DNA of 64,000 nt from CAMTWZ01 sp041749075 (lineage in GTDB: Bacteria; Bacteroidota; Rhodothermia; Balneolales; HLUCCA01). Positions 25,823 to 35,372 of this stretch are shown here, piece after piece. Under the pieces are notes generated by a model, which searched no databases, had not been told where the DNA came from, and saw only the letters and a list, made by a program, of their open reading frames with translations. Numbering within the stretch: position 1 is the first letter of the stretch; each line of letters opens with the position of its first letter. The DNA lies in contig JBGTBY010000035.1 in assembly GCA_041749075.1 (NCBI GenBank), positions 354,093-418,092 of the forward strand, given 5' to 3'. A program made the translations under genes and the position numbers.

Positions 25823-27178
25823 TCAGCCTCCGAAAAAGCGAAGAATATCGTTGAATGTGACAAAGATCATCAATCCGAGAACCAACACCATCCCCACCTG
25901 CTGCATCACCATGCGGAAACGGACGGAAGGTTCTTTGCGGACGATGGCCTCATACACAAGAAATACAAAGTGACCACCATCTAAAACAGGAATCGGCAAC
26001 ATGTTCATGATGGCCAGGGTGATGCTTAAGAACGCGGTGATGGTCCAGAAGCCGACCCATCCACTGCGGTCCGTGGCTTGACGCGTCACAGATGCGATGG
26101 CCAAAGGTCCACCCAGATTTTCGCGAAGGGACACATCCCCTGAAAAGAGAAGTCCGAAGCCGCTCAGAATTCCGTTCGTCGATTCCCAGGTATTCGCAAC
26201 ACCGGCGCCAATGCCTCCAAAGAAACCGTAGTCGACAGACACCACTCCGAATTCATCAATCGGATTCACCGGATAAATTCCAACGGTTTTGGAAACCGAT
26301 TCTGGCGTCACACTGACGTTCAATGTATCGGACTGACGCACCAGGGTGAGATTCATCGAACCTTCGCTGCTTTTGATGAGCGTCGTGAGGTGGGTCCACC
26401 AATGGACGTCTTGACCATCCACCGCGATAATGCGGTCGCCGCCTTGGATACCGGCTTTTTCTGCGGCAGAACCCATCACAGTCGATGAAATGATGCTAGG
26501 AAGTGCGTTTTCGATGGAAATGAAATTCGGACTGCTGTTAAGGCGGTCGATGAATCCGACAGGCGCAGGTAAATCAACTACCGCTTGATCACGCTCCACT
26601 TGGAAGACGATGTTCGATGACGTGAGATCGGCGATCGAAAACAGGTTTCCACCTTTATAGGTCTCGGGGCGGTTTCCGTTCACTGAAATCAACCGGTCGC
26701 CGGACCGGAAACCGACCTCATGAGCAAGCGATTCTTGCGGGATGTACAAACTTCCGACATTCTCAGATGGCACTTCTTGCGAGCCATAGGTCCAGAACAT
26801 GCCCGTGTAGATGATGACGGCCAAAATCATATTGAAGATCACACCTGCGGTGATCACGATCATCCGCTGCCAGACGGGCTTGCTGCGGTATTCCCAAGGC
26901 TGAGGCTCGGATTCGATGAACGACTCATCCATGCTTTCATCGATCATCCCTGAGATTTTCACATATCCGCCAAGTGGCGTTGCCGAAATGCAATAATCCG
27001 TATCGCCCTTCTGAAATCCGAATAGACGTGGCGGAAATCCGATGGAAAATCGTTCCACACGCATGCCGAACCATTTGGCGGCGAGGAAGTGACCCAACTC
27101 ATGAATTAACACAAGAATGAAGATGGCACCAATGAAGATGCCGATAGTAGTGAGAACGGATAGAAGGGATTCCATCAA
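25823..27178 (-). CDS. rseP: Site-2 intramembrane metalloprotease RseP
   Basis: A 451-residue membrane zinc protease acting in regulated intramembrane proteolysis, for example of anti-sigma factors. The zinc motif HELGH is in the first transmembrane helix (LVLIHELGHFLAAKWFG). GGYVKISGM follows, two PDZ-type regions are suggested by FRSGDRLISVNG and AGIQGGDRIIAVDGQ, and the third ligand motif is NMLPIPVLDGGHFVF near residue 390. It sits between dxr and psd, a neighbourhood common for rseP. Start ATG 27178 or 27175. Confidence 0.94.
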   Translation of the reverse strand: MMESLLSVLTTIGIFIGAIFILVLIHELGHFLAAKWFGMRVERFSIGFPPRLFGFQKGDTDYCISATPLGGYVKISGMIDESMDESFIESEPQPWEYRSKPVWQRMIVITAGVIFNMILAVIIYTGMFWTYGSQEVPSENVGSLYIPQESLAHEVGFRSGDRLISVNGNRPETYKGGNLFSIADLTSSNIVFQVERDQAVVDLPAPVGFIDRLNSSPNFISIENALPSIISSTVMGSAAEKAGIQGGDRIIAVDGQDVHWWTHLTTLIKSSEGSMNLTLVRQSDTLNVSVTPESVSKTVGIYPVNPIDEFGVVSVDYGFFGGIGAGVANTWESTNGILSGFGLLFSGDVSLRENLGGPLAIASVTRQATDRSGWVGFWTITAFLSITLAIMNMLPIPVLDGGHFVFLVYEAIVRKEPSVRFRMVMQQVGMVLVLGLMIFVTFNDILRFFGG

Positions 27179-27190
27179 AGAAAAGATTGG

Positions 27191-28339
27191 TTATATGGAC
27201 GATGCCCGCGCGCGGGTCTCTTGATTCACAAACGGTAAATCACTCAGTTGGATGGAACCCTTGCTTGGCATGTGCGCCAAACAATCTTCCACCAAAGAAG
27301 CGATTCGAATATACGGAATTTCATGGTTGAGGAACCTTTGCACCGCCACCTCATTGGCCGCATTCAGTACGGCTGGAGCATATCCACCGGCCACCATCGC
27401 TTCCATCGCCAATCGGAAACAGGGAAAACGTTGCGTGTCCACCGTCGAGAAGCTCAGATCTGTGGTTCGGGTCCAATCCACCCTCGGAGCGTCCAATTCC
27501 CATCGATCCGGATAGGTGATCGCGTATTGGATCGGAACTTTCATATCAGGCATTCCCAACTGCGCTTTGATGGATCCATCGGTGAACTGTACCATCGAAT
27601 GGATGATGCTTTGCGGATGGATGAGGGCCTCGATCTGGTCGAACCTCAACTGAAACAACCAATACGCTTCGATCACTTCGAGTCCTTTGTTCATCAGCGT
27701 GGAAGAATCGATCGTGATTTTCGACCCCATCGACCAATTCGGATGCGCCAACGCATCCTTTACCGTCACGTTTGCCAGTTGATCGATCGTGTGATTTCGG
27801 AAAGGCCCACCGCTCGCCGTGATGATCAGTTTGTCGACCCGCTCCATCGATTCGCCCGCAAGGCATTGCAGGATGGCAGAATGTTCCGAATCCACAGGCA
27901 AGACCATCATCTTATCCAAGCCAAGCCAAGGCTTCAGCAATTCGCCACCCACCACCAACGATTCCTTGTTGGCGAGGGCCACGCGCTTTCCGCTGGTCAA
28001 GGCCACATAGGTCGGAAAAAAACCGGCAAAACCGACCAAACTGTTTAAAACAGTGTCGGCATCAGTGGCTCGAACCGCATCCAACAGCGCGTTTTCACCC
28101 TGAACGATCTCGGTGCCATCCAAACCGGATTCGGCTTTTAAATTCGTGTATCCGTCTTCAGTACCGATGACCGCCATTACAGGCTTGAATTCGCGGATCT
28201 GTGCCGCAAGCAATTCCCAATTCTGATTGGCTGTGAGCAGGGAGACGGATAGCCGCTGCGGATGCTGGCGCACGATATCCAATGTTTGGGTGCCGATGGA
28301 ACCGGTCGAGCCGAGAATGGCAAGAGAATGAAGCGTCAT
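27191..28339 (-). CDS. dxr: 1-deoxy-D-xylulose 5-phosphate reductoisomerase
   Basis: A 382-residue NADPH enzyme making MEP in the non-mevalonate isoprenoid pathway. The cofactor motif is AILGSTGSIGTQTLD at the N-terminus; ALANKESLVVGGELL, LPVDSEHSAI, ITASGGPFRN and SSTLMNKGLEVIEAYWLF are active-site segments. ATG 28339 gives the correct N-terminus and a 4-bp overlap with pgeF; a frame to 28444 adds unrelated residues. Confidence 0.96.
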   Translation of the reverse strand: MTLHSLAILGSTGSIGTQTLDIVRQHPQRLSVSLLTANQNWELLAAQIREFKPVMAVIGTEDGYTNLKAESGLDGTEIVQGENALLDAVRATDADTVLNSLVGFAGFFPTYVALTSGKRVALANKESLVVGGELLKPWLGLDKMMVLPVDSEHSAILQCLAGESMERVDKLIITASGGPFRNHTIDQLANVTVKDALAHPNWSMGSKITIDSSTLMNKGLEVIEAYWLFQLRFDQIEALIHPQSIIHSMVQFTDGSIKAQLGMPDMKVPIQYAITYPDRWELDAPRVDWTRTTDLSFSTVDTQRFPCFRLAMEAMVAGGYAPAVLNAANEVAVQRFLNHEIPYIRIASLVEDCLAHMPSKGSIQLSDLPFVNQETRARASSI

Positions 28340-28977
28340 GGACGGAGTATAGGTGTTTGATTGGTGATCATCGCCAACATGCGTCCTGCCGATTCCTTTT
28401 CTCGTCGAAAACTCCAGAATAAATCGGCATGCTCTACGGTGCATCGCCCATCCATTGAGATATTGGGCTCGTTCAGTCCCGCCGAAATCAAGTCCGATTC
28501 CAGAAACCCGCTCAGGTCCACATGCGGTTTCTCAAACCCGTCGCGATGCACGAATCGTTCCGGAAACCGAACCGCGACTTCCTCTCCCACTTCAAACGCC
28601 TGGATGCCGATGCACGGACTGATCCAGGCCTCGATATCCTGCGGATTGGCGCCCGCCTCCACCATCATTTTGATCGCGTTGTGATGGATTCCTCCAACCG
28701 CGCCTCTCCATCCGGCATGAACGGCCGCCACGATTCCATTTATAGGGTCTGAAAACAGGATTGCGGCGCAATCGGCCACTTTGATTCCGATGGTGAGTCC
28801 GGCTGTGCGAGTGATCAAGCCATCTGTGGCAGGGTACAAACCGTTCGTCTCTACCCACGTCACCTTCGTTCCATGAACCTGCACAGCTACAGCCATGATG
28901 TCCGGATCCGGGGTTTCGTCGCTGTCTCGAAGTGTGAACCGGGCCTTAACAGGTAATTTCAGCTTAAGAAAGGACAT
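28336..28977 (-). CDS. pgeF: Multicopper-type (laccase-domain) purine nucleoside phosphorylase PgeF/YfiH
   Basis: A 213-residue DUF152/YfiH-family protein. Family hallmarks: VAVQVHGTKV, KVADCAAILFSDP, VAAVHAGWRGAVGGI and WISPCIGIQAFEVGEEV. Members are linked to purine nucleoside phosphorylase/adenosine deaminase activity and to correcting misincorporated serine in peptidoglycan. ATG 28977 overlaps aroE by 14 bp; TTG 28980 is the adjacent alternative. The stop overlaps the dxr start by 4 bp. Confidence 0.9.
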   Translation of the reverse strand: MSFLKLKLPVKARFTLRDSDETPDPDIMAVAVQVHGTKVTWVETNGLYPATDGLITRTAGLTIGIKVADCAAILFSDPINGIVAAVHAGWRGAVGGIHHNAIKMMVEAGANPQDIEAWISPCIGIQAFEVGEEVAVRFPERFVHRDGFEKPHVDLSGFLESDLISAGLNEPNISMDGRCTVEHADLFWSFRREKESAGRMLAMITNQTPILRP

Positions 28978-29782
28978 CAACAGCCTCCTCGGGCATATCC
29001 ATACCGGTCCATAATCCGAAACTTAGCGCGGCCTGACCTACGAACATCTCCATCCCCCCGATCACATCCCCTTGTTTGTCTGAAATCTGAGACATAAAGG
29101 GTGTGACTCGCGGAATGTAGATCAGATCGTATCCGATCCTTTCGGGATCCGGCGGAATGTCGAATCCATCCAATGGTGATTTACCTTCATGACTGGGCAA
29201 ACCCAGTGGTGTGGCGTTCACCCAAAGTTTGGCATCCAATGCGTACTCCATCCAATTCGAATAACTTAATTGATCTTGATCTGCAGGATCCGGTGTTCTC
29301 GAAACCGTGAACACCTGCTTCAATCCCATCCATTTTAATGCGTGGATGACGGCCTTTGCCGCGCCACCCGACCCAAACACAACCGCCGAGCCGTCGCGCA
29401 GTCGTTCCGCGGCAGACTGCAAGGGAAGCAGGAATCCGGCCAGATCGGTGTTGTAGCCGATGAGCTTGCCATCACGGGGAACGACGGCGTTCACAGCCCC
29501 GATGGACTCAGCCAACGAATCGAGCTCATCCATAAAGGGGATGATGGATTGCTTATGAGGAACGGTGACGTTCGCACCTCGGAACCAGGGCGACCGAAAC
29601 ACATCCCTCACCAAATCCAGATCTTCATCCGGAACTTGGGTGCGGAGATAGGACCAGTTCAGGCCTGCGAGCCGGAACGCCTCGTTATGGAGCTTGGGCG
29701 ACAAGCTGTGTGAAACCGGATTGCCGATGATCGTGCAAAACGGGGAAGTCGGTAGCGATTTAAGGACGTCTCGAATGAGCAT
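28964..29782 (-). CDS. aroE: Shikimate dehydrogenase
   Basis: A 272-residue NADPH enzyme reducing 3-dehydroshikimate, feeding chorismate to the trp branch. FCTIIGNPVSHSLSPKLHN (substrate site), GANVTVPHKQSI (catalytic Lys), GYNTDLAGF, AVVFGSGGAAKAVIHA (dinucleotide fold) and GGMEMFVGQAALSF are all present. The ATG lies only 9 bp after the terminator of the upstream START-like gene, with an aggaat upstream as a weak ribosome site. Confidence 0.95.
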   Translation of the reverse strand: MLIRDVLKSLPTSPFCTIIGNPVSHSLSPKLHNEAFRLAGLNWSYLRTQVPDEDLDLVRDVFRSPWFRGANVTVPHKQSIIPFMDELDSLAESIGAVNAVVPRDGKLIGYNTDLAGFLLPLQSAAERLRDGSAVVFGSGGAAKAVIHALKWMGLKQVFTVSRTPDPADQDQLSYSNWMEYALDAKLWVNATPLGLPSHEGKSPLDGFDIPPDPERIGYDLIYIPRVTPFMSQISDKQGDVIGGMEMFVGQAALSFGLWTGMDMPEEAVDVLS

Positions 29783-29791
29783 GGGATTCCT

Positions 29792-29822
29792 AAAAAAAAA
29801 GGAAGCCTTGTGAGCTTCCTTG
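29792..29822 (-). terminator. Rho-independent terminator of the START-like gene
   Basis: Minus strand: aaggaagc, 7-nt loop, gcttcctt followed by T9 and A. It is placed 26 bp after the stop codon of the gene at 29849-30322. Its U tract ends about 9 bp before the aroE ATG, so aroE either depends on read-through or has a start site hidden in this short stretch. Confidence 0.9.
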
Positions 29823-29848
29823 AAATCATCGTCAGTAAGACAACGCGA

Positions 29849-30322
29849 TCAGACGGTTTCTTCAGCTTTGACTTTGCCTTTAGGGGCTTTCTCATCGTTG
29901 AAGGTGCCTGCTTCAGCCTGTTCACGGAAATTTTCCAAATTGGAACGGAGTTCGGTGGACAGATTTTCGATGAAGGCGGTCACTTCGTCGGTGGATTCGC
30001 CGAAGAACATGCGGTAATCCAAGCTGAAATCCACTTTGGTACGGGTACCGTTATCCAGAGGAGTGAACCGAATGGTTCCGGTCTGGTTCATGTTACCGTT
30101 GATGGTGATCCAAGCAAAACGGGTGTTGCGAAGGTCGTCAATGATGTTGGTCGTCCATTGGAAATCTTCTTTACCGATTGCCGTCTTGTATTCGAAGGTC
30201 TGGGAATTGATCTTATTAACCTGATCAATGTGCTTGAGGAATTTTGGAAAATCCGTCGGGGAGCTCATTAATTCGTAAACCTTGGCCAGGGGCAGGTTAA
30301 TATCTATCGTTTCGTGCGCCAT
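29849..30322 (-). CDS. START/SRPBCC-fold (polyketide cyclase-like) protein
   Basis: A 157-residue cytosolic protein. The start MAHETIDINLPLAKVYELMSS, then DFPKFLKHIDQV and a later GTIRFTPLDNGTRTKVDFSLDY are typical of SRPBCC small-ligand-binding proteins such as coenzyme Q-binding COQ10-like or polyketide cyclase-like forms. The C-terminal tail (EKAPKGKVKAEE) is charged and probably disordered. ATG 30322 is the start that gives the domain; the frame upstream to 30454 lacks domain sequence. Monocistronic, with its own terminator. Ligand unknown. Confidence 0.8.
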   Translation of the reverse strand: MAHETIDINLPLAKVYELMSSPTDFPKFLKHIDQVNKINSQTFEYKTAIGKEDFQWTTNIIDDLRNTRFAWITINGNMNQTGTIRFTPLDNGTRTKVDFSLDYRMFFGESTDEVTAFIENLSTELRSNLENFREQAEAGTFNDEKAPKGKVKAEETV

Positions 30323-30459
30323 ATGATACCGTTTAGCTTCGTGAGTGTGGGTTGATTTGTGGTCGATGAAAACATCGGCGGCAGAAGGAAGAATTACAGG
30401 GAAGTCTTGTCCGCATTTACATAATTTACGGCTTTTAGAGTTAAACGGCAACAAACTAC

Positions 30460-31731
30460 ATGATTCTGAGACAGCTCGCCTTTGTATTTATTACGTTAGT
30501 TGGAACGTCATCAGCGTTTTCCCAGACCACTTTCTCCGGTTTCGCCCGTTCGTATGTCGGATATACCCCTACCAGCCCCCCAAAAGGCATCGTCAAACGA
30601 AATTCATTGCGACTGGAATCGGATGTCCGACTCACCCATATTCGGGCATACACGTCCGTTCAAGCCGATCATGAGTTCAACACGTCCCCCAACTCGTTCA
30701 GCTTGATTGTGCGGGAAACGTATCTGGATGTGCGCACCGGTCCGTTCGATATTCGCGCCGGACGTTTCATGCATCATTTCGGTCGGTCGGAAGGCTTCAT
30801 CCTCACAAATGTGTTTTCGTCATATGATTTGTCGGAATTTCTGACACAAGACATCACGGATTTGACTCGCGGCTTGGATGGGATCCGCGTTTCGGGTTTC
30901 CTGGGCTCGAACGCCGTTCATCTGCTCGCATCCCCGTTTCAGCCGGAATCATCGCTGCCGACAGGCATTTGGTCGGTCACGAACGATTCCATCAACGGCA
31001 TCCCCATCCGTTCCACGCAACGGAAGAACCAAGCGCTTGAGACGGGTCCACTGCGCATGGCGGCGATCATCGCGCTGCGTCCGAGGTTGAACATCGATCT
31101 GGATCTGGCGGTCGGACATTGGAGTTTACCCGTCGATGCCTATGAGAAAACCATCAGCCCGTTTCCGCTGCAAATCGACATCCGCAACAAAACATCGTAC
31201 AGTTGGATGGCGATGATGAGTAGTGAACTCCGTGCCACCCCGATTCTGGCGTTCACCACGGAACTCGCTTACTGGAATGCGAAACCCGTGGATATCCTCC
31301 CGCAAAACCCGGCTTTGCTGTTTTCCGAATCCAAGGGATTTCTTCGCAATGCACCCTATTTGGGCGCATTAGTTGGTGTGAAAACGGTTTGGTGGAATGT
31401 GAATGTGAGTCAGCAGGTCTTCATGGAGCACATCATCCATCCACCCGCCGACATGTTGGCTGATCAGACCGTCTTCGGAACCACGCTCACCTTCTGGCGC
31501 CGCTTCTTCTATGATGATTTGACGGTTCGGATGATGACCCGCTATCAATTTGATCCGGGCGGTTACTGGATGAACCCTGAAGGGATGTACCGCATCAACG
31601 ATTCCATCCACCTTCGGCTGGGGGCACATTTGTTCGGCGGATCCAAGCCTAGCGACGAAAATCCGACGTTTTCGTTCGGACAGTATAGGTCGAACCAGTT
31701 TTTATATGGTAAATTTGCTCTCTTCTTTTGA
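30460..31731 (+). CDS. Outer-membrane beta-barrel protein (transporter-associated, DUF1302-like)
   Basis: A 423-residue exported protein with signal peptide ending around SSAFSQ. The body alternates polar and aromatic residues in strands (for example YLDVRTGPFDIRAGRFMHHF, LWLFGGS-like HLRLGAHLFGGSKP) and ends in FLYGKFALFF, an aromatic-terminated strand fitting BAM insertion. Barrels of this kind commonly sit beside MMPL-type RND exporters, and the next gene, 6 bp downstream, is one. The DUF1302 assignment is tentative. Confidence 0.7.
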   Translation: MILRQLAFVFITLVGTSSAFSQTTFSGFARSYVGYTPTSPPKGIVKRNSLRLESDVRLTHIRAYTSVQADHEFNTSPNSFSLIVRETYLDVRTGPFDIRAGRFMHHFGRSEGFILTNVFSSYDLSEFLTQDITDLTRGLDGIRVSGFLGSNAVHLLASPFQPESSLPTGIWSVTNDSINGIPIRSTQRKNQALETGPLRMAAIIALRPRLNIDLDLAVGHWSLPVDAYEKTISPFPLQIDIRNKTSYSWMAMMSSELRATPILAFTTELAYWNAKPVDILPQNPALLFSESKGFLRNAPYLGALVGVKTVWWNVNVSQQVFMEHIIHPPADMLADQTVFGTTLTFWRRFFYDDLTVRMMTRYQFDPGGYWMNPEGMYRINDSIHLRLGAHLFGGSKPSDENPTFSFGQYRSNQFLYGKFALFF

Positions 31732-31737
31732 GCCCCA

Positions 31738-34020
31738 TTGAAACGTTTCGCCACATTCGTCCTGTCATTTCCCAAATCCATCCTCATGGGTATGGGTGTG
31801 CTGATGCTGGCGAGCTTGTACCCGGCATCGCAAATCCGCACGGATTTCAATATCGAAGCGTTTTTTCCGGATGACGACCGCACCATCCTTGAATACCGTG
31901 AAGTGTCGGAAGAATTTGGCCGCGACGACAATGTGATCGCGGTGATGCTTGAACATCCTGAGATCCTCACAATTGAGCATCTGACACGGATCGATAGTCT
32001 AACGACCGCTCTTGGCAGGATGCAGTACGTGACGGAGATCCAAAGCCTGACCAACGCCCGTCGCCTGCAGAATGAAGAGGATAATCTGGTGATTCGTGAC
32101 ATCTGGAGTCCGGGTGAACAGGCTCCCTTGCTGCAAGACGTCCAAGACAATCCCTTTGTCAGTGGGATCATTATAAGTGCGGATGGACGCACCACGGCGA
32201 TCTACATCACCATCGATGCAGAAGCGGATCCATACCGCATCCGAAGCGAAATCATCGCCGAGATGAACCGCATTATCGAGCCGTATCGGTCGACCTACAC
32301 CATCGGCATCACCGGCATCCCCTATTTCCGGAACACGTATGTGAACATGTTGAATGGCGAGATCCGGTTCTACATCACGTTATCCACGTTCTTGGTGATG
32401 TTGCTACTTGGAGCGTTGTTTCAGAGCATCCGAGGTATCGTACTGCCACTTGGTGTGGTTTGGATTACGATTTTATTCACACTCTCGTTCATGGTGATGA
32501 CGGGCGGCTATTTCGAAATCCTGAGTTCCACCATTGCTCCAATACTTCTATGTGTGGGAATCAGTGATTCTGTGCATCTGATGTCGAAATACAATGATGG
32601 TCGCATTGCCGGACTCTCGCGTCGCTCCTCCATGAAGGAAACCGTGATTGTGATGGGAAGCGCGACGTTTCTGACGAGCGTCACCACGTTCATCGGCTTC
32701 ATCACCCTGTATACCAGCAGTGTGGTGCCAATCCAGCGATTCGGATTGTATACCGCATTTGGAGTTCTGTTCGCCTTTGCGATCACCATGTTCGTCATTC
32801 CGGCTGCCTTGCCGTTTTTCAAGGACACGGTGAAGAAAGATCTCTCCCATCACAAAGTGCATCATCTCATTGGTGTGATGCTGCAAAAGCTGAATGTCTG
32901 GATCGAGCGGCATTACAAAGGTATCGTGATCGTGACATCTATCGTCGTGATACTGGTTGGAATCGGTGCCACCCGCCTGAAAGTGAACAGTTTCATTTTT
33001 GATGATGTGGGACCAGAAAACATCCTTGTGAAAGATGCAGACCGGTTTTCCGAGAAGCTGAGTCCGCCATTTCCATTAGAACTGATCCTGAACACCGAAG
33101 AGGATAACGGGATCCTTCAGCCCGATTACATCCGTCGTTTGCTAGCGTTTGAAGCCTTTCTGGATTCCATCCCCGAAATCGCGCGCACGACATCCATCAC
33201 AACCCTGCTTGCTGAAACACATCGGGTGATGCAGCCCGACGCCCCGCTGTCCGACCTTACGTTACCCGATGCCGCGCCGCGGATCGCGCAGTACATGCTC
33301 TTACTCGAAATCGCCGACCCCGACCTGCTTCCCTCCTTCACGGATTTCACCTATTCGAAGGTCCGCATCGCCGCACAAATCGAAGACGCCGGGTCGTACC
33401 GCGTCAACGGCATCCGCCGCACCATCCGCCTGTACCTGACGGAGCATTTTCCGGAAAGTCGTCTTCAGCAATCCGGGACTAGTATCTTGGTGGCGGACCT
33501 TACAGGTAATATGGTCCGTTCGCTCACTTCCAGCATCTTGCTTGCGGTTCTGTTCATCGCGATCATCATGGCTTGGATGTTCCGAAACGGGAAACTCATT
33601 GCCTTGTCGCTCATCCCGAATCTGGTTCCGTTGCTCATCACCGCCGGTGTGATGGGTTATTTCGGCATCGACCTGAAACCATCCACGGCAGTCATTTTCA
33701 CGATCGCGTTCGGAATCGCGGTGGATGACACCATCCATTATCTCGCCCGACTTCGCCTCGAGAGCTGGAAAAACACAGATCTGCGAACGGCAGTGAGAAT
33801 CACGACGGAGAAAACAGGTCGACCTATCGTGCTCACAAGTTTAATTCTTCTGATCGGGTTTGGCACGCTCATGACGAGTGATTTCACATCCACGGTCTGG
33901 ATGGGCAGCTTGGTGAGCATGACGGTCTTGGTGGCTCTGATCGCCGACGTCGTCTTCTTGCCCGCTTTGCTCTATTGGATGAAACCCGATTTGACGACCG
34001 CATCCCAAACATCGGCGTGA
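31738..34020 (+). CDS. RND/MMPL-family transporter
   Basis: A 760-residue inner-membrane protein of the MMPL (hopanoid/lipid exporter-like) group, beginning at TTG 31738. Two repeats of a periplasmic loop plus a six-helix bundle are visible: loop about 45-210, helices about 215-370; loop about 420-590, helices about 595-750. The polar helix motifs CVGISDSVHLMSKYN and FGIAVDDTIHYLARLR are the proton-relay signatures. Predicted cargo is lipid or another hydrophobic compound, with the upstream barrel as a plausible partner. Its last 49 bp overlap the convergent tmk. Confidence 0.88.
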   Translation: MKRFATFVLSFPKSILMGMGVLMLASLYPASQIRTDFNIEAFFPDDDRTILEYREVSEEFGRDDNVIAVMLEHPEILTIEHLTRIDSLTTALGRMQYVTEIQSLTNARRLQNEEDNLVIRDIWSPGEQAPLLQDVQDNPFVSGIIISADGRTTAIYITIDAEADPYRIRSEIIAEMNRIIEPYRSTYTIGITGIPYFRNTYVNMLNGEIRFYITLSTFLVMLLLGALFQSIRGIVLPLGVVWITILFTLSFMVMTGGYFEILSSTIAPILLCVGISDSVHLMSKYNDGRIAGLSRRSSMKETVIVMGSATFLTSVTTFIGFITLYTSSVVPIQRFGLYTAFGVLFAFAITMFVIPAALPFFKDTVKKDLSHHKVHHLIGVMLQKLNVWIERHYKGIVIVTSIVVILVGIGATRLKVNSFIFDDVGPENILVKDADRFSEKLSPPFPLELILNTEEDNGILQPDYIRRLLAFEAFLDSIPEIARTTSITTLLAETHRVMQPDAPLSDLTLPDAAPRIAQYMLLLEIADPDLLPSFTDFTYSKVRIAAQIEDAGSYRVNGIRRTIRLYLTEHFPESRLQQSGTSILVADLTGNMVRSLTSSILLAVLFIAIIMAWMFRNGKLIALSLIPNLVPLLITAGVMGYFGIDLKPSTAVIFTIAFGIAVDDTIHYLARLRLESWKNTDLRTAVRITTEKTGRPIVLTSLILLIGFGTLMTSDFTSTVWMGSLVSMTVLVALIADVVFLPALLYWMKPDLTTASQTSA

Positions 34021-34583
34021 ATCTGCTCGGGTGTGCGATCGGCATCGATGGTGCGGAAACGATTGTTTGATGCGGCTAGTGTATCAAAGCCCTGTATCAC
34101 ACGGTCGTAGAAGTCATCACCCGCTTGTTCCATGCGGTCACGATGTCGGTTCTTGATGCGGGCTTGCGCCTGTTGCCGACTCAGTCGCAAATAAAAGGTG
34201 ATATCCGGAATCACGCCATGCGAGGCGATCGTGTTGATCGAATGGATGTGCTCGATGGGTAGCGATTGACGTCCGTAACCCTGATAGGCCACAGTCGAAT
34301 CATAAAACCTATCCAATATCACCCATTCGCCGTTTTTCATCTTGGGAATGACGTGCTCGGCGATCAATTGTGAGCGGGCGGATGAAAAGAGTAGTACTTC
34401 TGTGACCGGATTGATCGGGAATTCTGGATTCAGCAACAATCCGCGAATGACTTCCGACACTTCGGTGCCACCTGGTTCGCGATATAAGTTCGCATCGATA
34501 CCTTGAAATTCGAGTCGCTGACGCAGCTGATGTATCTGCGTGGTTTTGCCACTCCCGTCAATTCCTTCGAAAGAAATCAGCAT
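33972..34583 (-). CDS. tmk: Thymidylate kinase
   Basis: A 203-residue P-loop kinase phosphorylating dTMP. SFEGIDGSGKTTQ is the P-loop, YREPGGTEVSE the DRX-like base-binding loop, ILDRFYDSTVAYQGYGR the Mg/dTMP site, and the LID region is RHRDRMEQAGDDFY. ATG 34583 gives the canonical N-terminus and touches the PspC gene stop by 1 bp. A frame to 34736 is an extension into the upstream gene. Confidence 0.95.
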   Translation of the reverse strand: MLISFEGIDGSGKTTQIHQLRQRLEFQGIDANLYREPGGTEVSEVIRGLLLNPEFPINPVTEVLLFSSARSQLIAEHVIPKMKNGEWVILDRFYDSTVAYQGYGRQSLPIEHIHSINTIASHGVIPDITFYLRLSRQQAQARIKNRHRDRMEQAGDDFYDRVIQGFDTLAASNNRFRTIDADRTPEQIHADVWDAVVKSGFIQ

Positions 34584-35164
34584 CAGAGACCTAATTGTTT
34601 GGGTTCTTTCGGCAAGATCATCGATAGAACGATGTATGCCAAAACCGGGCTTCCCGATCCGATGAAGGTGAACACCACGAACAGGATACGGACAATGGTC
34701 GGGTCCATTCCCAGATATTGGGCCATGCCACCACAAACACCGGCAAGCTTGCGATTCGTGCGCGATTTGAAGAGTCTTTTTTTCTTGAGCAAGCCGTATT
34801 CATCCAACTTGCCATCTTCGATCGAAATCGTTTTGGGAGTCTTTTTCTTCTTGCGTTTCGGACGCGAAAAGGTGCCCAAACCGACCAATAAGACGAGGAA
34901 CGATCCGAAAACACTGATTAAGACCAGCAATTCACTGAAATCCGTATCGAATGGCATGAAAATCTGCATCACTGAAATCGCGCAGACTGCCAACACGCCC
35001 AATCCGATCATGGTGACGGGATTCATCAGGGTGTTCGGTTTCTTCGTCTCTACCGCATCTTCCTCGATGTACTGTTGCAGCGTCGATTCCAGATCGCGCG
35101 AACTCACATCATACACCGATTCGGATTCGCTGGAGTAGTCGTTAGGTCGTGTTTTTTCAGCCAT
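34583..35164 (-). CDS. PspC-domain membrane protein
   Basis: A 193-residue protein with an acidic, Ser-rich N-terminus (1-45), two transmembrane segments (about 48-100), a basic KRKKKKTPK stretch, and a C-terminal PspC domain: KLAGVCGGMAQYLGMDPTIV then a hydrophobic helix. PspC proteins respond to envelope stress or, as here perhaps, act as a membrane anchor. The combination of extra N-terminal helices with a terminal PspC domain is unlike E. coli PspC. Upstream of tmk, 1-bp overlap. Confidence 0.85.
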   Translation of the reverse strand: MAEKTRPNDYSSESESVYDVSSRDLESTLQQYIEEDAVETKKPNTLMNPVTMIGLGVLAVCAISVMQIFMPFDTDFSELLVLISVFGSFLVLLVGLGTFSRPKRKKKKTPKTISIEDGKLDEYGLLKKKRLFKSRTNRKLAGVCGGMAQYLGMDPTIVRILFVVFTFIGSGSPVLAYIVLSMILPKEPKQLGL

Positions 35165-35372
35165 TCAGCAAATATAGGGAGTTGCGGGATGCGAAATGCG
35201 TGAAGTTCCTTCGCAAAAACTTAGTATGCAAAGCTTTTAGTGACTATTTGCTCATAGTATTCACATAAACGCTACATCATTCGATTAGCAAGAGTGTGAC
35301 CAACCAAATTTAGGTTTTTGAAATAGGCATCAATATTTTAATACACCTTGCATAATCCCTATTTCATTATAT

